The position numbers and the translations under genes were made by a program. Under the pieces are notes generated by a model, which saw only the letters and a list, made by a program, of their open reading frames with translations, ran no database searches and was not told the DNA's origin. Below are positions 26,615 through 35,009 of a DNA stretch of 61,999 bases, one piece after another; position 1 is the first letter of the stretch; each line of letters opens with the position of its first letter. The stretch is from Methanomicrobia archaeon (lineage in GTDB: Archaea > Halobacteriota > Bog-38 > Methanoflorentales > Methanoflorentaceae). Location of the stretch: contig JACTTZ010000012.1 of NCBI GenBank assembly GCA_015660915.1, positions 1 through 61,999 on the forward strand, read 5' to 3'.

Positions 26615-26710
26615 CAAAAAACTCCTTTTCAAAAGCCTAAAAGACACTTAACAACTCTAACTGCGTTCTGAGTCAGCGCACGTTGTGATTTTGCCTTGAA
26701 AACTTACACG

Positions 26711-26718
26711 TATATAAA
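26711..26718 (-). promoter_or_regulatory. Candidate TATA box for rps1e-apgM
   Basis: On the minus strand TTTATATA lies about 100 bases before the rps1e ATG and just downstream of the serS stop. It would give a leader of roughly 70 bases. The AT-rich setting makes this likely but not certain. Confidence 0.4.
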
Positions 26719-26741
26719 TAATCATACCATATAACACTTTT

Positions 26742-28256
26742 TCACAGGAACTTAATCCCGTCGGGCAGCTTCGCAACAAGCTTTGCGAATTTTTGGGGCC
26801 AGAATTCAATATCTAAACCTTTCTGTGCAAAAAAGGCTGCAGCCCACCTCTCTAACCCAATTCCTGAGCACCCTGACCACAATTCTCCTTTCTGAGTTTT
26901 CACGTTAAAGCCGTGGGGATACTTGTCACCATTTACGCTTACATTTTGAAACTCAAGCCATTCACTCTCCGTTCTTTCACCACGATACGGCAGATACGCC
27001 TCGTAGTCTACGGTGCCTACTGAACGATCACTGGAGGTGTCGATTAACCCTTCTTGAGCCATAAACCAGGGCGTAACGCGTGCTATTCTCCATTCGAGAT
27101 CCAAGATGTCGTTGAAAATGTGCGCGTAGCGCTTTTCAAGTTCCTGTGCTGCTTTGTTGACTTGGTCGGAGTTGCCGACCCAGACGATTTCAATTCGATG
27201 AAACTCGTCAACTCGTTCTATACCGTGTATTCCACCGCTTTCATAGCGATGTGACGTGCCTGATCGATCAAATACCTTCACCGGAAGCGATTGCGAAGCA
27301 ATCGTTTCGCCTTGCATAAAGGGCCAAAACGAGGGGCATTGGGCATAGCACATACCGCCAAGAGGGTCATCAATCTTTTGCCTGATTAGTTCTAATGGAA
27401 TCTCGTTAGTAACTTTGTAATAGTCGGTTACATCTTCCCAGTATTCGGGATCGCGACTTTTGGGACTGGAAACGTAGTAGATTTCTGGATAGACACCGCG
27501 TGCGTGCCCCGACCGTTTCCAGACTTCCCACGGGACCATTTTGGGAAATATCATCTCAGAATAGCCGAGCTTTTCCAATATCTCCTTTTCGATGATTCTC
27601 TCAAACGTGCTGAAAACCTTCGTAATTTGAGGGCCGAAGATCCATTGTCCGCGACTTATTCCGTGCTTGATCCATTGGCGCCTTTTTAATTCCTCAGTCG
27701 GATCGCGGCGAAAGTGGACCTTTTTTTGCGCGCTCTCCCAGACCAGCTCCCAATTCTCAAGCTTTGTTCCGTACAGTTGTTGCTTGATCTTCTCTTCCAC
27801 AAGATTCACGATCCGGTCTGGAATCTTATTCTCGACGTCTTGTTCGCTTACCGCAAGCTGCAGCGTAAGCAGTTTTTCGTCGTACGATATCTCTTTCACA
27901 AATGGGAGTTTGACCTGCACCGGTGCTTCGGCCTCCATCTTTATGATGAATTCGTTGATGTCATAGCCTCTGATCCCTATCCGATATTTTGCCCCTATAG
28001 TCATCCCTAACGCTTTTCGAAAGCGCAGAAGCGCTTCGTGCGCGCGTGTATATCTGCCGCTGACGATTCGGATACAAAGCTCATTAGCGTGTGTGTGCCA
28101 CTCAATTATTCTCCCCGCTTCCTTCATAGAGCTATGTGGGACGCCTTTGATGAAAAGGACGCTGTTGGCATCGTCAATTGCTTTTTGCAGTTCGATATCT
28201 GCTCCTTGCGGGAGATTGTCACTGAACTTCAGATGAGCGGTTAAATCAAACTCCAT
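26742..28256 (-). CDS. serS: Seryl-tRNA synthetase, rare methanogenic type
   Basis: A class II SerRS of the type found only in methanogens and relatives, with an active-site zinc ion and an idiosyncratic N-terminal domain instead of the bacterial coiled coil. The 504-residue protein starts with the alpha/beta tRNA-binding region (MEFDLTAHLKFSDN). Catalytic-core motifs include GYSEMIFPKMVPWEVW, CYAQCPSFWPFMQG with the zinc cysteine, SGTSHRYESGGIHGIERVDE (motif 2 region) and SGCSGIGLERWAAAFF (motif 3, second zinc cysteine). It would have to recognise the unusually interrupted tRNA-Ser after splicing. Confidence 0.95.
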   Translation of the reverse strand: MEFDLTAHLKFSDNLPQGADIELQKAIDDANSVLFIKGVPHSSMKEAGRIIEWHTHANELCIRIVSGRYTRAHEALLRFRKALGMTIGAKYRIGIRGYDINEFIIKMEAEAPVQVKLPFVKEISYDEKLLTLQLAVSEQDVENKIPDRIVNLVEEKIKQQLYGTKLENWELVWESAQKKVHFRRDPTEELKRRQWIKHGISRGQWIFGPQITKVFSTFERIIEKEILEKLGYSEMIFPKMVPWEVWKRSGHARGVYPEIYYVSSPKSRDPEYWEDVTDYYKVTNEIPLELIRQKIDDPLGGMCYAQCPSFWPFMQGETIASQSLPVKVFDRSGTSHRYESGGIHGIERVDEFHRIEIVWVGNSDQVNKAAQELEKRYAHIFNDILDLEWRIARVTPWFMAQEGLIDTSSDRSVGTVDYEAYLPYRGERTESEWLEFQNVSVNGDKYPHGFNVKTQKGELWSGCSGIGLERWAAAFFAQKGLDIEFWPQKFAKLVAKLPDGIKFL

Positions 28257-28703
28257 GTTGTGCCCCTTACAAACCGTCTTGAGAGAGCGATAGGTTACAT
28301 CTTCCGTGACTTGTGCTTGTCATGCTAACGCTTTGTGAGTGCTGCGACCGACTGCAATCGAGGCGGTGAATCAGTTTGGACGGACCTGCTCAGCAGTCCG
28401 TTTATGAATTGCTAGGTTCTTAACTGTAGTGTTTTGACGCAGCGGGGCCTTTCAAGGACAACTCCTCCTCACCAGTTGTCTGATCGTCGAGCATTTTTTA
28501 CAATCCGTTATAGAGCAATCAAAACGTGTAACAGAAATCCGTCGTTTGGCTAGGCGCCGATTTAAAAAGCGAGTTAACGTAATTGACTATCAGTCTGCAG
28601 AGCCTTGAAGCAACTTGTTGCTGACAATCGCTCAAAAAAGTTTATATTGTTGTCAAGCTTACAAGCGTTAATTGTTTATAAGCCGACGCATGATTATTCA
28701 TAC
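28257..28703. other. Intergenic region with two hairpins; possible structured RNA
   Basis: About 450 bases without a supported protein. On the plus strand ACGGAC...GTCCGT (28380-28401) folds into a nine-pair hairpin with one bulge. GACAACT...AGTTGTC (28457-28480) folds into a second hairpin whose loop is CCTCCTCACC, resembling the anti-Shine-Dalgarno end of 16S rRNA. A T6 run follows near 28494. TATA-like TTTATATT (28641-28648) and GTTTATAAG (28674-28682) precede the next gene. Confidence 0.4.
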
Positions 28704-29756
28704 TTGCTGGAGGTCATCATTCTGCGAGATCTATTCTCTAAGCAGTTAATCGAGTCCGAGCTACGGAATCCGACCGAGGACTTTAATTTAGAGAAACAAA
28801 AAATTGAGTACCGAAAAGAACTCCTCACCAGCCGCGCGTGTCGGATCAATGTCAAGCGATCTGAAAGAAAGAAACAAGCACAAACCGGCATGGGGTATTC
28901 TGAGTTACTTGAGTTATCTACAAAGAATTGTTACTTCTGTCCCGCTAACATAAAAACAGCAACGCCGATGTTCCCTTCAAGTCTAGTGCCTGAAGGCAGA
29001 ATTAAACTCGGCGAAACGACAGTCTTTCCAAATTTGTTTCCTTTTGCAAAGTATCATGCGGTCGCAACGGTGTCAAGACAGCATTTCTTGGGGATTGACG
29101 AGTTTACGTTGAAGCAGATACAAGATACCATTAAAGCAAGCATAGAGTACTTCCGCGCCGTTGCCTTAAGCGACAAGAAAGCAGTGTACCCAATCTTCAG
29201 TTGGAATTTCTTGCCACCAGCAGGTGCAAGCGTCGTTCATCCACACGTCCAACTCACGGTTGATGAGCAGCCGACGAACCTCGCTTGGCTATACTTGTCC
29301 GCCTGTAAGAGATACTTCAAGAAAAACAAGGAAAATTATTGGAAGCGCCTTATCGACATTGAGGAAAAAGAAGGTGAGCGGTTTCTCGGTAAGATTGGAG
29401 GTGTCTCTTGGATCACTAGTTATGTACCACTTGGCAACGATGAAATCTGCGGGGTATTTGACGATGTCTCGTCGTTGCACGAGCTTGAGGATACTAGCAT
29501 TTCTGACTTAAGCAAGGGACTTAAACGGGTTTTTACCGCCTATTCTTTGTACGGGGTTCACAGTTTTAATCTGAGTACGTTTTCGGCTTCAACGAGGGAC
29601 GAGAGCTTCAGACTCGTCGTGAGAATCATCGCACGGCCATACCCGCAGAGCTATTACAATAACGACGCAGGTTTTATGGAAAGACTTCACGAAGAGGTAA
29701 TCGTTGAGTCTATGCCGGAAAAAGTTGCGTCCGACGTGAAAGAGTATTTCGGGTAG
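28704..29756 (+). CDS. GalT-like HIT-superfamily protein
   Basis: Resembles galactose-1-phosphate uridylyltransferase. The HIT signature GASVVHPHVQLTVDEQP (histidines two apart) lies near residue 180, and NCYFCPANI may bind metal near 75. NLFPFAKYHAVATVS matches the substrate-binding strand. At about 350 residues it is close to GalT. The start is unclear: no early ATG exists. TTG 28704 lies 22-30 bases after a TATA element, and GGAGG at 28709-28713 precedes ATT/CTG codons at 28719/28722. Flanking sugar-nucleotide genes support a nucleotidyl-sugar role; the substrate is unknown. Confidence 0.7.
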   Translation: MLEVIILRDLFSKQLIESELRNPTEDFNLEKQKIEYRKELLTSRACRINVKRSERKKQAQTGMGYSELLELSTKNCYFCPANIKTATPMFPSSLVPEGRIKLGETTVFPNLFPFAKYHAVATVSRQHFLGIDEFTLKQIQDTIKASIEYFRAVALSDKKAVYPIFSWNFLPPAGASVVHPHVQLTVDEQPTNLAWLYLSACKRYFKKNKENYWKRLIDIEEKEGERFLGKIGGVSWITSYVPLGNDEICGVFDDVSSLHELEDTSISDLSKGLKRVFTAYSLYGVHSFNLSTFSASTRDESFRLVVRIIARPYPQSYYNNDAGFMERLHEEVIVESMPEKVASDVKEYFG

Positions 29757-29757
29757 C

Positions 29758-30474
29758 TCAGGCTTCGGACATAAGGACCATATCGTTTAGCGATTTTAAG
29801 CCGAGCTTTTCAGATGATTTGACGATGCCGAGCTCTCCTTCTATAAAAAAAGCGGGAATCTCTTCTGCGCCGCGTTTGTAAGCAAGATAAGCCCGGTGAT
29901 GCCCGTCGATGATATAGTAAAAGCGGCCTTTCTTCGCTACCACGATGGGGTATATCACCCCACGTTTAAACTGCTGTTCACGCAGTTGGAGCTCTGCTGG
30001 ATCTAACAGCTTTTGAGTGGGAATTAGGGATGCGACTCCGACGCGCATATGTCTGATTGTCACGTTTGGGTGGAGCGTTTGAAAAAACGTGAAAATACGC
30101 TCTACGTTCTCAGAAATGACATTCTCGATAATTGCACGGAGCATGTCGGTTGCGGTGACGATGCCCAAAACGCGTTCGCCGTCAACGATGGGGACATGAC
30201 GAATATGATTATAGGCCATCACGCCTGCGATGCTAACGATATCATCATCAGGTTTCGCGGTGACCGGGTCAGCCGTCATAAGTGTGGCGATTTTTTGATG
30301 CGGCTTTGCGAGAATAAGATCGGCACTAGTAACGACGCCGACGAGTCTGCGATTGGTGACGACGGGAAATCCTTGGTGGCCGCTTTTCATTACAAGAGCG
30401 AGGGCGTCCGAGACGGTCGCGTCTGATTTCAAAAGAATAACAGGGGCAGAGATGTACTCTCGAACACTGACCAC
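29758..30474 (-). CDS. CBS-pair plus ParB-like domain protein
   Basis: A 238-residue protein with two CBS domains (ISAPVILLKSDATVSDALAL to VGVVTSADLIL; then LMTADPVTAKPDDDIVSIAG to LGIVTATDMLRAI) followed by a ParB/sulfiredoxin-like domain (PTQKLLDPAELQL; YYIIDGHHRAYLAYKRG). CBS pairs bind adenine nucleotides, and the GHHR motif is the ParB-type nucleotide or phosphate site. It probably senses nucleotides and may bind DNA or act as a kinase-like or CTPase-like enzyme. The function is not established. Confidence 0.8.
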   Translation of the reverse strand: MVSVREYISAPVILLKSDATVSDALALVMKSGHQGFPVVTNRRLVGVVTSADLILAKPHQKIATLMTADPVTAKPDDDIVSIAGVMAYNHIRHVPIVDGERVLGIVTATDMLRAIIENVISENVERIFTFFQTLHPNVTIRHMRVGVASLIPTQKLLDPAELQLREQQFKRGVIYPIVVAKKGRFYYIIDGHHRAYLAYKRGAEEIPAFFIEGELGIVKSSEKLGLKSLNDMVLMSEA

Positions 30475-30546
30475 GTCTCTCGCACTCCTCGCGGCTTACA
30501 TGTCGGGCTTGCGAAGCTTCTCCGAGCGCGCAACCTGAGGATCAAT

Positions 30547-31722
30547 TCAGATGGTCTGGTCCACGCGCATCTTAGTGCCGTATGTCACGCGATCAATGGC
30601 GTTCTCGTAAACGAGAGTGTGCTTCCGAGCTACATTTTCCCAAATAATGTAGTTTGCCACATAGCCTCGCGCGTGCTCGCTGTAGGTTTCAAGCATTAAA
30701 TCGCTTGTTAGCAGTATCGTAATAGCTTTTCTTAATTCCTCGAGATCATCAACAGGGACTGCTATTCCTGCGCCGCTAGCTTCAATTTCTGCTTTCAAGC
30801 CCTCAAGCGATGAGACAATCGCCGGCTTGTTGAGGGCAAAAGAGTGCGCAAGGTTCCCGCTTTGAGACGCATGCTTGTACGGGAGTACGACGAAGTCTGA
30901 CGCAGAGATTATACTATCGTACGTATCAGGATCAAACGCCCCGAGTATTGTTTTGATGTGGTTTTTCGCCGGGGATTCTTCAATTGCCCGCAGCAATTGT
31001 TCCTTATACTTGATTCCCGTATCCGAACCTGGTCGAGCGTCGCCGGCAATCAAGAGAATCGCCTGCTCTCCTGCGTCTCGCATGATCTCTGGCCAAATTT
31101 CAATGACATCCTCGAAGCGTTTGTTCGGCTCGAACCAGCCTATGCAAAGTGCGACCTTCTTGCCTGCCAAACCGAAACGCTCTTTTGCTAGTGGATCTGG
31201 CACGACTTCTTTTGCACCGTGGGATATGACGTGAACGTTATGGGGGATCCAATCGAGGTTGTAGGGGAGAAACAGCTTCTGAACTTCAGCGTGGACAATC
31301 GCAGAGTCGAGTAAACGCAAACTACCGTCGGTAAAAATGGCCTCAGGGCGATCGAGAGACGTGTAGATCGAATGATAGGTCATTACTGAAGGAATCTTCC
31401 CCAGCTTGAGTCGAAAAAGCAGAGTGAGAATCCGGCCTCCGTAGTCTCCGTGCGTTAAATACAGCCCATATTCGTGCTGAATGTGCACCACATCAGGATT
31501 GATTTGCTTTATGGTGGTATAGACGTTTTCGTCCCACCCAGGGTCGTCAGTGTTAATTACCGGATAGACCCCCTCTTCGCGGTGTCCACCATATTCTTCG
31601 TCTTTATGACAAATAATATCCACGTGGTGTCCGTTCTTCCTCAGTGCACCGACAAGCTCCGAGCTGTAAGTAGCTATGCCGCAGTGCCGCGGCGACCAGC
31701 TTGTCACCATAACGATGTTCAT
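30547..31722 (-). CDS. GT4-family glycosyltransferase
   Basis: A GT-B glycosyltransferase of 391 residues. It begins MNIVMVTSWSPRHCGIATYS, the same ECGIAT-type loop seen in the two paralogues at 18.3 and 55.4 kb. It shows VVHIQHEYGLYLTHGDYGG, HVISHGAKEV, and a domain-two donor site SDFVVLPYKHASQSGNLAHSFALNKPAIVS. This member is more divergent than the other two are from each other. It probably builds cell-surface polysaccharide or glycolipid. It faces the NTase-cupin gene divergently. Confidence 0.87.
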   Translation of the reverse strand: MNIVMVTSWSPRHCGIATYSSELVGALRKNGHHVDIICHKDEEYGGHREEGVYPVINTDDPGWDENVYTTIKQINPDVVHIQHEYGLYLTHGDYGGRILTLLFRLKLGKIPSVMTYHSIYTSLDRPEAIFTDGSLRLLDSAIVHAEVQKLFLPYNLDWIPHNVHVISHGAKEVVPDPLAKERFGLAGKKVALCIGWFEPNKRFEDVIEIWPEIMRDAGEQAILLIAGDARPGSDTGIKYKEQLLRAIEESPAKNHIKTILGAFDPDTYDSIISASDFVVLPYKHASQSGNLAHSFALNKPAIVSSLEGLKAEIEASGAGIAVPVDDLEELRKAITILLTSDLMLETYSEHARGYVANYIIWENVARKHTLVYENAIDRVTYGTKMRVDQTI

Positions 31723-31899
31723 TTATCGCTGCTCCGTAACAAACAGATAAGACGCTCCATTTGAACGTTCACACTCGTATTTCGGCAGTCCCTTAATAAG
31801 ATTTCGGTTACCTCGCGTCGCGTTTCCCTCGGGCCGAACGACCAGCAACCGTCAAAAGGACCATATATTCGATTATCCAACACTTCACTGGGGTTGTGT

Positions 31900-32862
31900 A
31901 TGAAGGCACTAATCTTATGTGATGGTTACGGAAAGAAGCAAAGCGTAAACGGCGGTAATTCAAACGCGCTAATTGCTTTGAAAGAAGGGTTTACAGTAAT
32001 TGACAAGCTGCTACTTGACCTCGCTACGGTCGAACTACGCGAAGCAGTGCTTCTGACCGGTGCGCCTTCTCGTCAGTTGCCGAAAACGTTAGGAAATCAG
32101 CGCAAGGGCGTTAAACTCAGTTATGAGCAGGCCGCTAGGACGTTCGAAGATATCGCACTCGTAATCGCTAAGATGGACGATGATGTCGTTGTTTTTGACT
32201 GCGGCACCGTCACAGACATAAACTTAAAAAAGATGATGATTAAGTTCACCCATTCTACAACGCCGGTTATGATCTACTCGGCTATGCGCCCCGAGTCGAG
32301 CAGCTCTTTTGAACGTGTCTCTCGTGCCATATTTGATGGTGAGTCCTCAACGGTTTACGGCGGCATCTTCTGTGTGCGAAAAGGCTTTGACTTAAGGCAA
32401 TTCGTGCTTGGAGATGAATTAGAAGATGTGTTCCCCCAACTCGCGGATCTTGGCAAGCTTGACATATACGAAGAGTTCAACTTTTGGGACACCATTTATA
32501 CAGAGGACGGCAAAAAACGAATTTTAAAGGAGTTTCATAACAAAACGGCGAAGCCGTGGGGATATGAAAAGGTACAGATAATTACTGAGCTCTATCTGCT
32601 TAAAGAGCTGTACATTCGTGAAGGGTACCAGTCATCCTATCACTACCACAAGAACAAAGACGAGACCATGCTCATCGTGCGAGGGACCGGTTATATTGAA
32701 TTTGACGATCGGAGAGAGTATTTCGAGACGGGAGATACGATCCACATCAAACCTTACGAAAAACACACCATCGTCGCAAGCACTGACACGATTCTATTTG
32801 AAGCCTCTACGCCATTTCTGGACGATACTACGCGCGTTAAAGACTTCTATCCTGTCAGGTAA
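31900..32862 (+). CDS. Fusion of degenerate nucleotidyltransferase-like domain and cupin
   Basis: The N-terminal 200 residues follow a sugar-nucleotidyltransferase fold (KALILCDGYG start; VVVFDCGTVTD where the metal aspartate is expected), but the GxGxRxxPxxK pyrophosphorylase loop is absent. The C-terminal 110 residues are a cupin like that of type II phosphomannose isomerases: KPWGYEKVQI, SYHYHKNKDETMLIVRG, and DTIHIKPYEKHTIVA carry the metal-binding His/Glu set. It may isomerise or sense a sugar phosphate using a dead or altered NTase domain. ATG 31900 is chosen over TTG 31894. Glycosyltransferases are nearby. Confidence 0.72.
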   Translation: MKALILCDGYGKKQSVNGGNSNALIALKEGFTVIDKLLLDLATVELREAVLLTGAPSRQLPKTLGNQRKGVKLSYEQAARTFEDIALVIAKMDDDVVVFDCGTVTDINLKKMMIKFTHSTTPVMIYSAMRPESSSSFERVSRAIFDGESSTVYGGIFCVRKGFDLRQFVLGDELEDVFPQLADLGKLDIYEEFNFWDTIYTEDGKKRILKEFHNKTAKPWGYEKVQIITELYLLKELYIREGYQSSYHYHKNKDETMLIVRGTGYIEFDDRREYFETGDTIHIKPYEKHTIVASTDTILFEASTPFLDDTTRVKDFYPVR

Positions 32863-32872
32863 AAACGAGTTG

Positions 32873-33424
32873 CTACGTTTGTTTCGTCTCTATTTCTGTT
32901 TTTACTCTCTGTAGAGTCCTTGCTAGCGCATCGACTTTCGAACGAAGCGGGCTGTTGGGCTGTGTTTCTAACAGAAGGCGTATTGCATTGAGTTCGCGAT
33001 AATAAGGCCCGAGCCTCCGGTTGAAGCGTATGCCTTCTTCGCGGCTAACTTTGTCTGCAGTCTCGAGCTCTTTTTGAATCGTTTCAACTTTGCGGATGAC
33101 GTTATTTATCTTTTGATTAATGTACCCTACATCGTTTCTGAGCGGCACATCATCAACGCCTAGGTTCTGTACGAGTGCATTGAGTGAGTCAGCAATTACC
33201 TTGCCGTGATCTGTCAGCTGGACATACTTCACCCTGCCGACTTTCTCTGATTGGATCAAACCGAGCTTTTCCATGCCCCAAAGCGTTTTTACCGCGTGTG
33301 GGTATGTGCAGTTGCATTCCTTAGCTAAAACTGAGACGTAAGTTCGATCGTATGTACGAATAGTGAGCAGCAGGGACGTCGGCATTTTGTGTAAGAAAAC
33401 GTCTGCGAGCTCGCTTGTGACCAT
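32873..33424 (-). CDS. Winged-helix transcriptional regulator
   Basis: A 183-residue protein with an N-terminal winged helix-turn-helix (VSVLAKECNCTYPHAVKTLWGMEKLGLI then the wing KVGRVKYVQLTDHGK). A long, probably coiled-coil C-terminal half follows (IRKVETIQKELETADKVS). Dimerisation through the coil is likely. Its target is unknown; it lies convergent with the NTase-cupin gene and upstream of the RraA-like gene on the same strand. Confidence 0.78.
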   Translation of the reverse strand: MVTSELADVFLHKMPTSLLLTIRTYDRTYVSVLAKECNCTYPHAVKTLWGMEKLGLIQSEKVGRVKYVQLTDHGKVIADSLNALVQNLGVDDVPLRNDVGYINQKINNVIRKVETIQKELETADKVSREEGIRFNRRLGPYYRELNAIRLLLETQPNSPLRSKVDALARTLQRVKTEIETKQT

Positions 33425-33461
33425 CGCTTTTTTTTTAGGGCTAATGCTATATAAAGTCGTA

Positions 33462-34109
33462 TCAGGATGAAAAATCCCAAAGCAGTTCGCTTAAGCTTCG
33501 CCCCCCCTTTATCCCTGTCTCTATCAAACGTTCCTTACTGATTATCTCTCTGACTCTGTTGGCTACCGCAGCAACGTCATTTGACGGGACTATCACGGCT
33601 CCGTGCACATCAGCTTTTGCCAGATCACCCGGTTGCACCGAAACTCCGCCAACGTTGAGCGGAACGTTCACCTTTCCCTTATCTAACGGTCTTCCGGCTC
33701 GAGCGGTAATTCCTTTCGCCCACACTGGGTACTGAATGGCTTCTATAGTCGGAATATCGCGACAACTGCCATAAACGATCGTGCCGACGAGTCCGCGCTG
33801 TTGTGCTGCCTGTGATGTCAATCCCCCCCATACCGCTACATTTGACCCGGAACTGTCAATAAACAGCACGTCACCTGGAGCGGCTGCTTCTATTGCGCTT
33901 ACGACAGTGCCCCAGTCTGTCGGGTTTGTTTTGACGGTCACTAGGGGCCCCGCTATTGCCGCGCGTGACAAAACAGGTCGAAGACAACTCAACACGTTAC
34001 GCCCGTCCATGGCGTCAGCGATAATAGGGGTCGGAGTCTTCAAAAATAGGCGAACTGGGTTTACTTTTGGCTTTATTTTAGCGTTACGACTTTCATGTGG
34101 TGGTCTCAT
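33462..34109 (-). CDS. RraA-like family protein
   Basis: A protein of the RraA/HMG aldolase-like fold, about 215 residues. The core shows TPIIADAMDGRNVL, AIEAAAPGDVLFIDSSGSN, AWGGLTSQAAQQRGLVGTIVYGSCRDI and GDLAKADVHGAVIVP. In many methanogens such a domain is fused behind hexulose-phosphate synthase; here it is a separate gene near tpiA and Fae-Hps, which suggests a related role. GG-rich substrate loops look intact. ATG 34109 avoids the tpiA overlap that a longer frame would need. Confidence 0.78.
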   Translation of the reverse strand: MRPPHESRNAKIKPKVNPVRLFLKTPTPIIADAMDGRNVLSCLRPVLSRAAIAGPLVTVKTNPTDWGTVVSAIEAAAPGDVLFIDSSGSNVAVWGGLTSQAAQQRGLVGTIVYGSCRDIPTIEAIQYPVWAKGITARAGRPLDKGKVNVPLNVGGVSVQPGDLAKADVHGAVIVPSNDVAAVANRVREIISKERLIETGIKGGRSLSELLWDFSS

Positions 34110-34152
34110 TAGGCTTTTCCACAGCTCGACCTCTGCTTTTCTCGATTTCTCT

Positions 34153-34806
34153 TTAGACAAATTCAACAAGACCTCGCAGAGCAGCCTCTGGATCAGCGGC
34201 CTTAGTAACCCCTGAAGCGAGAAGTACACCGTTGGTTCCAAGCTCGATTGCGGCCTTCACGTCCTCACCTTTTGAGATGCCGGCACCACAGAGGACTTGC
34301 ACGCCCGTGGCAGCCTCCACCGCCCCTTTTACCACTTCTGGATTCGCTTTTGACACCGGTGTCCCCGAACCGATCAGTTCAGGGGGCTCAATCGCTACGA
34401 AATCAGGACGTAACGAAGCGGCTGCCTTGGTCGTCGTTATGTTGTTGGTGCAGATTATTGTAGTCAAGTTGGCCCGCTTCGCAGCCTGATTTGCGGCATC
34501 TATCTCAGCCAGTTGAAGGCGCCGCTCTGAGTGGTTTATCAACGTGCCTTGTGCTCCGGCCTCTGCAAGCGCTTCAGCCAATATATGTCCTGTATTGCCC
34601 CCAAATTGAATTCCATCCATGTGCTGCGCGTAGACTGGAATGCTTACCCGGTGCGCTACTTGAAACACGTCGACTGCCTGTGGGACCACGATCATTGTAG
34701 CGCCTGAGTCTGCGGCTACTTTCTCTGCGATGGTTGCAAGTCGCACGGCATTAGCCCCTGTGCTCTCTGCATACGTCTTGAAATTCAGTACGATTAGCGT
34801 TTTCAA
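34153..34806 (-). CDS. tpiA: Triose-phosphate isomerase (archaeal type)
   Basis: Interconverts glyceraldehyde-3-phosphate and dihydroxyacetone phosphate. The 217-residue archaeal-length protein has LIVLNFKTYAESTG with the catalytic Lys, TLINHSERR with the catalytic His, FVAIEPPELIGSGTPVSKA with the catalytic Glu, and the phosphate-gripping VLCGAGISKGEDV and GVLLASGVTKA. It lies just upstream of the RraA-like gene. Confidence 0.95.
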   Translation of the reverse strand: MKTLIVLNFKTYAESTGANAVRLATIAEKVAADSGATMIVVPQAVDVFQVAHRVSIPVYAQHMDGIQFGGNTGHILAEALAEAGAQGTLINHSERRLQLAEIDAANQAAKRANLTTIICTNNITTTKAAASLRPDFVAIEPPELIGSGTPVSKANPEVVKGAVEAATGVQVLCGAGISKGEDVKAAIELGTNGVLLASGVTKAADPEAALRGLVEFV

Positions 34807-35009
34807 ATTTATACCTCCGTGTTAAGCTTGTCTGAGTCTCCCAAGCGCATTTAGCTCGTGGGTTGTGCACCTGAAAAAGTATTCGCTTTTGAACCGCAGT
34901 GCGCTTCGAAAGCGGATTTTCAAGACTGATTACTCGTATCTGCGCGAGATTAAAAACGTATCTGGCTAATATAAGTCACAAACGTTACGATGGACATCGT
35001 GAACTTGAC

